Shown here: positions 1 to 4,319 of the stretch, piece after piece
Layout: the number at the start of each line of letters is the position of its first letter
How positions within the stretch are numbered: position 1 is the stretch's first letter
Notes under the pieces: model-generated
Database searches by the model: none
Told to the model about the DNA's origin: nothing
Seen by the model: only the letters and a program-made list of their open reading frames with translations
Translations under genes and position numbers: made by a program
DNA from: Erysipelothrix sp.
GTDB lineage: Bacteria > Bacillota_I > Bacilli_A > Erysipelotrichales > Erysipelotrichaceae
Reading direction: 5' to 3'
Assembly: GCA_012520695.1 (NCBI GenBank)
Contig: JAAYNU010000089.1
Span: forward strand, 1 to 6,183
Length of the DNA stretch: 6,183 nucleotides

Positions 1-419
1 AAGAATACGTTTATCTGAGCAAGTGATTCAATAAATGCACTGTCATCATCAATATGAAGCATCAGTCTATCGACCATTTCTTCATGAAATTGATTATGAA
101 TGTCCATTACTTCACTGCCTTTTTCAGTAAGTCCTAATCGATATATTCTTCGATCACTGGTGTCCTGAGTTCGATTCACGTAGCCTTTATGACTGAGACG
201 GTTGATGGTGACGGTCAGTGTACCCTGCGTTATCCGTAGGTCACTGGCAACATCACTCATTCGTTTTGTCTCACTTTTTTGAATTCCTTCAAGCGTATGA
301 ATTTCACTCATGGTCAATTTAACACCATGAAGTCTATGGTAACGCTCCTCAATAATTAGAATCCTATTGAAGATGTCTACCAATAACTCATTTAAGACTT
401 GTCGGGCATCGAGTTTCAT
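1..419 (-). CDS. MarR-family transcriptional regulator, FabT-like (3' end outside window)
   Basis: I translated this from the ATG at 419-417; 139 codons are visible and the gene runs off the left edge without its C-terminus. It has the MarR winged-helix layout: an N-terminal dimerisation helix (about residues 7-30), a helix-turn-helix around 52-77 with the recognition segment TQGTLTVTINRLSHKGYV, a wing with DRR at 89-91, and LTEKG at 97-101. The N-terminus (IFNRILIIEE) and the MSEIHTLEGI segment look like streptococcal FabT, the repressor of type II fatty-acid synthesis genes, from memory of that sequence. FabT-type regulators usually sit beside fab genes, which would lie beyond the left edge; that is inference. 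The start is 2 bases after the rplT stop with no clear Shine-Dalgarno sequence, so translation is probably coupled to rplT. The MarR call is firm; the FabT subfamily is likely but unproven. Confidence 0.85.
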   Translation of the reverse strand, partial: MKLDARQVLNELLVDIFNRILIIEERYHRLHGVKLTMSEIHTLEGIQKSETKRMSDVASDLRITQGTLTVTINRLSHKGYVNRTQDTSDRRIYRLGLTEKGSEVMDIHNQFHEEMVDRLMLHIDDDSAFIESLAQINVF

Positions 420-421
420 GA

Positions 422-781
422 TTATTTTTCTAACGCTTTTTTAGCTTTAGTTACAAGAGTTGCGAAACCCTTTGGATCGTGAATTGCGATTTCTGATAAC
501 ATTTTACGGTTGATATCAATGTTCGCAACGCGAAGACCGTTCATAAATGTGCTGTAGCTCATTTCGTTTAAACGTGCTGCTGCGTTAATACGTGTAATCC
601 ATAGTTTACGCATTTCACGTTTAAGTTGTTTACGGTCACGGTATGCATAACGTAATGAACGCATAACTTGTTCATTAGCTGTTTTGTATAGCGTGTGTTT
701 TGAACCGTAGTACCCCTTTGCTAATTTTAATGTTTTTTTACGACGCGCACGTGACGCGACTGCTGTTGTTGTTCTTGGCAT
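422..781 (-). CDS. rplT: 50S ribosomal protein L20 (bL20)
   Basis: This 119-residue protein has the usual bL20 length and signatures: [22 protein letters not shown] near the N-terminus (residues 11-32), [26 protein letters not shown] in the middle (about 45-70) and SYSTFMNGL at 75-83. L20 binds 23S rRNA early in assembly of the large subunit. In Firmicutes it also represses its own operon by binding the infC leader, a copy of which is present here at 1594-1703. The gene lies 15 bases after rpmI. Its strong AAGGAGG ribosome site directly follows and overlaps the rpmI stop codon, about 10 bases before the ATG. Residues 4-9 (TTTAVA) are less basic than in many L20 proteins, but the rest is typical. 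The next gene downstream is a MarR regulator, not a ribosomal gene. Confidence 0.98.
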   Translation of the reverse strand: MPRTTTAVASRARRKKTLKLAKGYYGSKHTLYKTANEQVMRSLRYAYRDRKQLKREMRKLWITRINAAARLNEMSYSTFMNGLRVANIDINRKMLSEIAIHDPKGFATLVTKAKKALEK

Positions 782-796
782 CTAACTTAAGCCTCC

Positions 797-991
797 TTAA
801 TCTTGTAACAAATGCTTAATGCGTTTGTAGTCACTTGGTGAAACTAATGTAGCACCACGACGTTGTCTAACTTGTTTATTTGATTTTGCCATAGCAAAGT
901 GGTTTGAGTTTGTTTTGAATCTCTTAAGTTTTCCACTACCTGTACGTTTAACTCGTTTTGCGAGTGTACGTTTTGTTTTCATTTTAGGCAT
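797..991 (-). CDS. rpmI: 50S ribosomal protein L35 (bL35)
   Basis: This 64-residue protein is highly basic and matches bL35 along its length: it opens with PKMKTKRTLAKRVKRTGSGK (residues 2-21), followed by a basic SNHFAMAKSNKQVRQRR segment and the closing KRIKHLL. L35 is a small structural protein of the large ribosomal subunit. The ATG is preceded by a strong AAGGAGGG ribosome site at a normal distance. The gene sits between infC (28 bases upstream) and rplT (15 bases downstream), the conserved bacterial order. It is expected to share the infC promoter and L20 attenuator, since no separate promoter or terminator is visible between the three genes. Confidence 0.98.
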   Translation of the reverse strand: MPKMKTKRTLAKRVKRTGSGKLKRFKTNSNHFAMAKSNKQVRQRRGATLVSPSDYKRIKHLLQD

Positions 992-1019
992 GTAATAGCC
1001 CTCCTTAAATATTTGAGTT

Positions 1020-1562
1020 CTACTTCTTATTTGGAGAAATTACAACTGACATTGTATTTCCTTCAAGTTTTGGTTGTTTTTCTACAGTTCCTAAATCACT
1101 TAAATCCGCAATGAACTTGTGCATTGTCTTTCGACCAACTTCAAGACGCGTAATTAAACGACCACGGAATCGCATATCAACCTTAACTTTTGTTCCTTCT
1201 TCTAACCATTTACGTGCATGGCGGATTTTTGTATCAAAATCACCCACATCAATAACTGGAGAAAGACGGATTGGTTTGATTTGCGTTACGTGTTGATGAC
1301 GTTTTGCCTCTTTCGCTTTCTTTTGTAATTCGTAGCGATAGCGACCATAATCAACAATCTTACATACTGGTGGGTTCCCGTTAGGAGCAACACACAATAA
1401 GTCTAGATTCGCCTCAGCTGCTTTATCTAAAGCTTCGCGGCGCGTAAGGATACCAAGTTGTTCACCGTCTGAACCAATTACTAGAACTTCCTTAAAACGA
1501 ATGTTCTCATTGATTAAATCATCTGGTGTTGGTTTACGATCATTTCCATATCTTTTGCTAAT
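1020..1562 (-). CDS. infC: Translation initiation factor IF-3, starting at ATT
   Basis: IF-3 binds the 30S subunit, keeps it apart from 50S and checks initiator tRNA and start-codon pairing. The protein is 180 residues when started at the ATT codon at 1562-1560. The N-domain (about 16-80) contains INENIRFKEVLVIG, LDLLCVAPNGNPPVCKIVDYG and the linker-proximal YRYELQKKAKEAK. The C-domain (about 93-177) contains QIKPIRLSPVIDVGDFDTKIRHA and VKVDMRFRGR. I chose ATT because an excellent site (GGGAGGTG, 1576-1569) ends 6 bases before it and because the opening ATT-AGC-AAA matches the known ATT start of Bacillus infC. A longer frame is open back to a GTG at 1622, but its extra 20 codons run through the leader terminator and the ribosome site and do not look like IF-3. 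The rare start codon is the classic device for IF-3 autoregulation. Confidence 0.95.
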   Translation of the reverse strand: MSKRYGNDRKPTPDDLINENIRFKEVLVIGSDGEQLGILTRREALDKAAEANLDLLCVAPNGNPPVCKIVDYGRYRYELQKKAKEAKRHQHVTQIKPIRLSPVIDVGDFDTKIRHARKWLEEGTKVKVDMRFRGRLITRLEVGRKTMHKFIADLSDLGTVEKQPKLEGNTMSVVISPNKK

Positions 1563-1568
1563 AGTATT

Positions 1569-1576
1569 CACCTCCC
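1569..1576 (-). promoter_or_regulatory. Ribosome binding site fixing the infC ATT start
   Basis: GGGAGGTG is nearly fully complementary to the 16S rRNA tail and places the GGAGG core 8 bases before ATT at 1562-1560. No ATG occurs at a usable distance in this frame. The GTG inside the site itself (1571-1569) cannot serve as its own start. This is the main evidence for the shorter 180-residue IF-3. Confidence 0.9.
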
Positions 1577-1593
1577 TTTTCGTTTTGAACAAT

Positions 1594-1623
1594 AAAAAAG
1601 TGTGCTTGTTAACAGAACACACT
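1594..1623 (-). terminator. Leader terminator of the infC operon attenuator
   Basis: On the minus strand the hairpin arms AGTGTGTT and AGCACACT (AGTGTG pairs with CACACT, extended by a U-G and further pairs after a bulged C) enclose a short TTAA-containing loop. They are followed directly by six T residues (1599-1594). The structure lies inside the untranslated leader, about 30 bases before the infC start, so it acts as an attenuator and not an end-of-gene terminator. Its 5' arm (AGTGTGTTCT) is the same stretch that can pair with the upstream antiterminator segment. Confidence 0.85.
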
Positions 1624-1703
1624 CAAAGGTTTATATAATAGACCTAAGCTTTTACCTATGATTTGAACCATCAGGTGAGAAGAGTGCTTCTACTTTCTTA
1701 TTG
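1594..1703 (-). ncRNA. L20-type leader RNA (transcription attenuator of infC-rpmI-rplT)
   Basis: The transcribed leader has two competing folds. AGAAGCACTC (1691-1682) can pair with GAGTGTGTTCT (1624-1614) over ten base pairs with one bulged G and one G-U pair, an antiterminator. The second strand of that helix is also the 5' arm of the terminator hairpin at 1594-1623, so only one can form. When the antiterminator is absent, AGAAG can instead pair locally with CTTCT (1691-1678). Between the two halves lie small hairpins closed by ACCT/AGGT pairs. This is the architecture known from the Bacillus subtilis infC leader, where L20 binding favours the terminator. That L20 is the ligand here is inferred from the family and from rplT being the third gene. 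The 5' end is estimated from the promoter. Confidence 0.88.
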
Positions 1704-1710
1704 CTTGAAT

Positions 1711-1765
1711 ATTATATCATAGTATAAAGCCCTAAGTCAAAGCTTATTTTAATTATTATTTAATC
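1711..1765 (-). promoter_or_regulatory. Sigma-A promoter of the infC operon with A/T-rich upstream tract
   Basis: The minus strand shows a -35 box TTGACT (1740-1735), an 18-base spacer and a perfect -10 box TATAAT (1716-1711). Directly upstream of the -35 box is an A/T-only run of about 19 bases (roughly 1763-1745), which looks like an UP element of the kind that boosts ribosomal promoters. Transcription should start near 1702-1704, giving a leader of about 140 bases before infC. Confidence 0.87.
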
Positions 1766-1791
1766 AGGGTTAACTATTTGAAAGTACTACC

Positions 1792-2493
1792 CTAGAGGAA
1801 TTGAAGAGAACGAACGATCTCTGAATCTCCATCTGTTCTGATGAGTTCCCCCTGTAAAAATTCTCTGCATTCTTTGATTTTTGAAAAGGCTGAACAATAC
1901 ATATAGAACTTCCACATAATCAGATCATCACCTAAATACTTAGACCTTACGAATAATTTCATTCTATTGAAGTACACTTCAGTCGATAGTGATGGATTGT
2001 AGAATGTCAGAAATCCGATACCATCGATCATTTCAGATAACTGATTTCGCTCTAAAGTAAACATCATTTCATAAAGGGTATCAACATTCACATTCTCTAA
2101 GTCAAAGTGCCCTATGATGCGCGCAATAATATCACGCGGTAGTGGATAGCTCTTCTTTAAAGAAGTCTTCCCTCTACTTAAGTGTCTATTATTACCAATC
2201 AAAGATAAATAGCTTATTAAGACCGGTAAGTTCTCAGCACCAATATCAGTCAGCACCTTTTCAATTTCCAACCGAACATATAATTTCTTTTCATTCATTA
2301 GAGACTCGCAAAGGTATTTGATATCTTCCTTGGTGAATAGTTTTCCCTTATGCAAGCATCGGATTGCGATTGTACGATCCGTTGCGACATCAGACTCAAA
2401 TAATTCAATTAATTGTTCTTTCCTTAAATCATAGAAAGGTTTTATCTCTTTTTCACCTTCCACATATCCCCTATTAACTTTTTGATTAATCAT
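1792..2493 (-). CDS. HEAT-like helical-repeat protein, function unknown
   Basis: This predicted 233-residue soluble protein has no signal peptide or membrane segment. I do not recognise a characterised family. Residues about 25-98 look like two or three HEAT-type helix pairs: DRTIAIRCL, then EDIKYLCESL, then YVRLEIEKVLTDIGAENLPVLISYL, with the VR.EIEKVL..IG pattern common in HEAT repeats. A SLKKSYPLPRDIIARI segment (111-126) and a C-terminal half rich in predicted helices follow. HEAT-like proteins usually act as binding scaffolds, which is all that can be inferred. The ATG at 2493 is preceded by AAAGGTG at good spacing. The restored end of the DUF1361 gene (stop at 2520) lies 26 bases upstream, so the two are probably cotranscribed. 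No convincing terminator follows before the infC promoter. Confidence 0.75.
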   Translation of the reverse strand: MINQKVNRGYVEGEKEIKPFYDLRKEQLIELFESDVATDRTIAIRCLHKGKLFTKEDIKYLCESLMNEKKLYVRLEIEKVLTDIGAENLPVLISYLSLIGNNRHLSRGKTSLKKSYPLPRDIIARIIGHFDLENVNVDTLYEMMFTLERNQLSEMIDGIGFLTFYNPSLSTEVYFNRMKLFVRSKYLGDDLIMWKFYMYCSAFSKIKECREFLQGELIRTDGDSEIVRSLQFL

Positions 2494-2519
2494 GTGTTCA
2501 CCTTTTCATTATATCCTCG

Positions 2520-2634
2520 TTAGATAAATATTCGCTGAATACCCAGTGCATAATATAAGATCATAAAGAACGTGGCGTGCATAGCCACAAACAAGATGAA
2601 CTCAAAGAGTACTCTGGAAGAATTGAAATGATTT
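2520..2634 (-). pseudogene. Displaced C-terminal segment of the DUF1361 gene (other frame)
   Basis: After the early stop of the upstream reading frame, a different frame continues through NHFNSSRVLFEF and a hydrophobic helix (FILFVAMHATFFMILYYALG) to a TAA at 2522-2520. This is what the family should have at this point: a final transmembrane helix after the GR...NS.DVL motif. Removing one A from the AAAA run at 2635-2632 would join the two parts into one protein of 229 residues. The segment has no ribosome site or start of its own. It is either the tail of a genuinely frameshifted gene or the product of a base-calling error. Confidence 0.8.
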
Positions 2635-3210
2635 TGGATGTAGTACATCCAAAGAGTTGAATCGAATCTGACGACCCAAGTAAACACCAATTGCTACCAA
2701 GACATTGAGAATGATTGCGGTAATGATGAATGAGATAAATGTCTTCTTAGTGATGTTTTCTGGATCAACACCGACTAAGAAAATGAGCTGTAAGAAGACA
2801 ATGTTGACTAAGGTATTAATAATTCCCGATAGCGCAAATGACATCACCGAAATAATTTCATACCAAATCGGTACTTCTACTACATCATCAAGACGATGAG
2901 TCATGTTTAACTCGGTGATAAGATATCCTGAATTAGGTAACATAAGTATCCACAAGATCAATCCAACCACAAATACAAGATACGCAAGATACACAAAGAG
3001 AATCATTTCGGTATGGGCGTATGTATACATCGATACTAAGTATAGTAGTGAAGTAATTAAAAGGATGATGATAGGCATCAGAGACAATTTGAAATTCCAA
3101 ATCATCGGTTTAAAGAGTTTCGTCTTAAAGAATACTGGGCGTAAACGGATTGTAAGATACGCAAACACGTTGATTGCGACCATTGTAATCATAAGATTAA
3201 TTAATTCCAT
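2602..3210 (-). CDS. DUF1361 family membrane protein, apparently frameshifted near its 3' end
   Basis: As written the frame encodes 202 residues with six or so transmembrane segments (about 3-21, 43-62, 68-91, 117-134, 134-148, 158-178). Family signatures of DUF1361 (COG4330) are in order: MIWNFKLSLMP at 36-46 (compare WNLFLAWIP), LPNSGYLITEL at 91-101, PIWYEIISVMSFALSG at 114-129 and GVYLGRQIRFNSLDVL at 175-190. The family's function is not established. The tail after HP (191-192) is KSFQFFQSTL then TGA, which does not look like the family; the proper last helix is in another frame (2520-2634). The ATG at 3210 is chosen because an in-frame TGA lies a few codons upstream, but the ribosome site is weak. 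The gene follows the VanY peptidase by 28 bases, suggesting cotranscription. A one-base mutation or a sequencing error would both explain the break. Confidence 0.85.
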   Translation of the reverse strand: MELINLMITMVAINVFAYLTIRLRPVFFKTKLFKPMIWNFKLSLMPIIILLITSLLYLVSMYTYAHTEMILFVYLAYLVFVVGLILWILMLPNSGYLITELNMTHRLDDVVEVPIWYEIISVMSFALSGIINTLVNIVFLQLIFLVGVDPENITKKTFISFIITAIILNVLVAIGVYLGRQIRFNSLDVLHPKSFQFFQSTL

Positions 3211-3238
3211 ATATTGAAACCATCATTCTTAATCAACA

Positions 3239-3967
3239 TTATTCAAATTTATTGTGGTAATAATCATCAAAAGGTTTCTTTGACTCATAGACCTCACGTG
3301 CGACATCTTCACCTAAATAGCGTAAGTGCCACGGTTCTGCCATGTATCCGGTAATGTCTTCATGTTGAACTTCGTAACGGATCACAAATCCGTATTTATG
3401 AGCGTTCTCATCAACCCATGTCGATTGATCCGTATCACCAAAGGCAAACATATCTCCGTTGGGAGTGACAAGATCTATTGTAAGCCCTGTTTGGTGTTCC
3501 GATGTTCCTGGATACGCTACAAAGGTACGCGCTTTCTCTTCCCCATGATCTGCGACATAGTTATTAAATAAGCGCTCTTGCGAAGCGAAACCTCTATAGG
3601 CACTTGTCACATACATCCAAAGACCCGTCTCTTCTTCCATCGCATCAACCATTTTAATATAAGCACTCACCGCTTCGGGTCTTGCCCAGTAATCACTACT
3701 GACCGCATAGCCCAAGGGGAATTCTTCAGTAACCGGCACATAATCCTGTGGGAGTGGTGTTTTCTTATCCACTAATACTAATATATCATTAACCTTTGGT
3801 ATTTCAACGACTGGTTTGGGAGTCGGTTCAGCTGGCTTTTGTTCTGGCACTACAGGACTCGGCTTGGGCTCTACCTTATTCTGTTGAATGTAATTATATA
3901 CCGTGTAACCCAATGCAAAAACAATTATTAGTGCTAATAATATTTTAAACTTTCGTTTGAGTCTCAT
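3239..3967 (-). CDS. Membrane-anchored VanY-family D-alanyl-D-alanine carboxypeptidase (peptidase M15B)
   Basis: This 242-residue protein has a basic start (MRLKRKFK), a single transmembrane helix (about 8-27), a proline/lysine-rich linker (32-58) that would span the inner wall, and a VanY/M15 catalytic domain (about 93-235). Zinc and catalytic residues are all present: TSAYRGF with Arg125, SEHQTGLTID with ligands His158 and Asp165, and EPWHLRYLG with catalytic Glu211 and ligand His214. The enzyme should act outside the membrane, trimming the C-terminal D-amino acid (or an L,D bond) of peptidoglycan stem peptides. There are no vanRS, vanH or vanA-like neighbours, so a housekeeping cell-wall role is more likely than glycopeptide resistance. 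A strong GGGAGG site precedes the ATG. An intrinsic terminator ends just upstream of that site, so the gene either depends on read-through or has a promoter I could not find. Confidence 0.93.
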   Translation of the reverse strand: MRLKRKFKILLALIIVFALGYTVYNYIQQNKVEPKPSPVVPEQKPAEPTPKPVVEIPKVNDILVLVDKKTPLPQDYVPVTEEFPLGYAVSSDYWARPEAVSAYIKMVDAMEEETGLWMYVTSAYRGFASQERLFNNYVADHGEEKARTFVAYPGTSEHQTGLTIDLVTPNGDMFAFGDTDQSTWVDENAHKYGFVIRYEVQHEDITGYMAEPWHLRYLGEDVAREVYESKKPFDDYYHNKFE

Positions 3968-3990
3968 CGTTTTGGACCTCCCTCATAAAT

Positions 3991-4017
3991 AAAAAACAGG
4001 AGCTGTAATTAGCCCCT
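3991..4017 (-). terminator. Intrinsic terminator overlapping the stop of the small basic gene
   Basis: The minus-strand arms AGGGGCT (4017-4011) and AGCTCCT (4004-3998) pair over seven positions with one G-U, around a six-base AATTAC loop. A G and six T residues follow (3996-3991). The 5' arm includes the first two bases of the TAG stop codon of the 66-residue gene. Only about seven bases separate the T run from the vanY ribosome binding site. Confidence 0.85.
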
Positions 4018-4216
4018 ATCCTTTACGACCTGACGACATATTTTTCATCGGTTTCATGCTCTTTACTGGAGCTGGTTTTTTTACGCTTGTATTCACAATT
4101 TTGGAATTCTTAACATTCGCGTCTTCCTTCGCTTGTGCACTTACGTTCTTACCTTTTGACGCTTTTAAACGCGCAATTTTATCGGCAAGTTCCTGTTGCT
4201 TTGTACTCTTATTCAT
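4016..4216 (-). CDS. Small lysine-rich basic protein, unknown function
   Basis: I do not recognise this 66-residue protein. It contains 15 Lys and 2 Arg against 4 acidic residues, so it is strongly positive. Residues 3-20 (KSTKQQELADKIARLKAS) could form one amphipathic helix. The rest (about 21-66) is low in hydrophobic residues, rich in Lys, Ser, Asn, Pro and Met, and probably disordered, ending SSGRKG. That composition would suit nucleic-acid or ribosome binding, but this is only inference. I start it at the ATG at 4216 because AGAGGTG lies 6 bases before it; a GTG at 4225 is part of that ribosome site. It has its own promoter upstream and its own terminator, so it is a single-gene transcript between aspS and the VanY gene. 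The good ribosome site, promoter and terminator together support a real gene. Confidence 0.8.
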   Translation of the reverse strand: MNKSTKQQELADKIARLKASKGKNVSAQAKEDANVKNSKIVNTSVKKPAPVKSMKPMKNMSSGRKG

Positions 4217-4222
4217 GATGAT

Positions 4223-4229
4223 CACCTCT
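4223..4229 (-). promoter_or_regulatory. Ribosome binding site setting the start of the small basic gene
   Basis: AGAGGTG ends 6 bases before the ATG at 4216-4214. The in-frame GTG at 4225-4223 lies inside this site and is therefore not the start, which shortens the protein from 69 to 66 residues. Confidence 0.8.
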
Positions 4230-4236
4230 TACTTTT

Positions 4237-4266
4237 ATTATAGCATACTCAAATGCTTTGATTAAA
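4237..4266 (-). promoter_or_regulatory. Extended -10 promoter for the small basic gene
   Basis: The minus strand reads TGCTATAAT (4245-4237), a perfect -10 hexamer with the TGn extension. The position 17 bases upstream holds only a weak -35 match, TTAATC (4265-4260). Transcription would begin about seven bases after the -10 box, near 4229-4230. The mRNA would then start almost at the ribosome site, with an untranslated leader of only about 14 bases. Confidence 0.65.
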
Positions 4267-4285
4267 GATATTTTGTCTTGGTCTT

Positions 4286-4313
4286 AAAAAAGCGCACCAA
4301 TGATAGGTGCACT
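4286..4313 (-). terminator. Intrinsic terminator of the hisS-aspS unit
   Basis: The minus-strand arms AGTGCACC (4313-4306) and GGTGCGCT (4298-4291) form an eight-pair stem with one U-G pair around a seven-base loop, followed by six T residues (4291-4286). It lies 6 bases after the aspS stop codon, the expected place for the end of this transcript. Confidence 0.93.
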
Positions 4314-4319
4314 TGTTAA

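Noticed and set aside
1563..1622. N-terminal extension of IF-3 from a GTG at 1622.
   Set aside because: It runs through the attenuator terminator and the ribosome site, lacks a ribosome site of its own and does not resemble IF-3.
1767..1792. Hairpin GGGTAGT...AGTTAACCC just after the HEAT-like gene, as a possible terminator.
   Set aside because: The stem has only four clean pairs plus a bulge and G-U pairs, and no T run follows. The A/T-rich stretch beyond fits better as an upstream promoter element.
2500..2515. TATAAT at about 2505-2510 just before the HEAT-like gene, as a promoter.
   Set aside because: There is no reasonable -35 box, and the start point would fall at or inside the ribosome site.
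2903..3217. Plus-strand open frame of 104 codons opposite the DUF1361 gene.
   Set aside because: It is antisense to a conserved membrane protein with family motifs, and its translation resembles no protein; it is a shadow frame.
3239..3967. Glycopeptide resistance role for the VanY-like gene.
   Set aside because: No vanRS, vanH, vanA-type ligase or vanX neighbours are present. Single VanY/DacY-type enzymes are common in Firmicutes wall metabolism.
4056..4265. Plus-strand open frame of 69 codons opposite the small basic gene.
   Set aside because: Its hydrophobic translation follows from the antisense of a lysine-rich gene, it runs across the promoter region, and it has no ribosome site.
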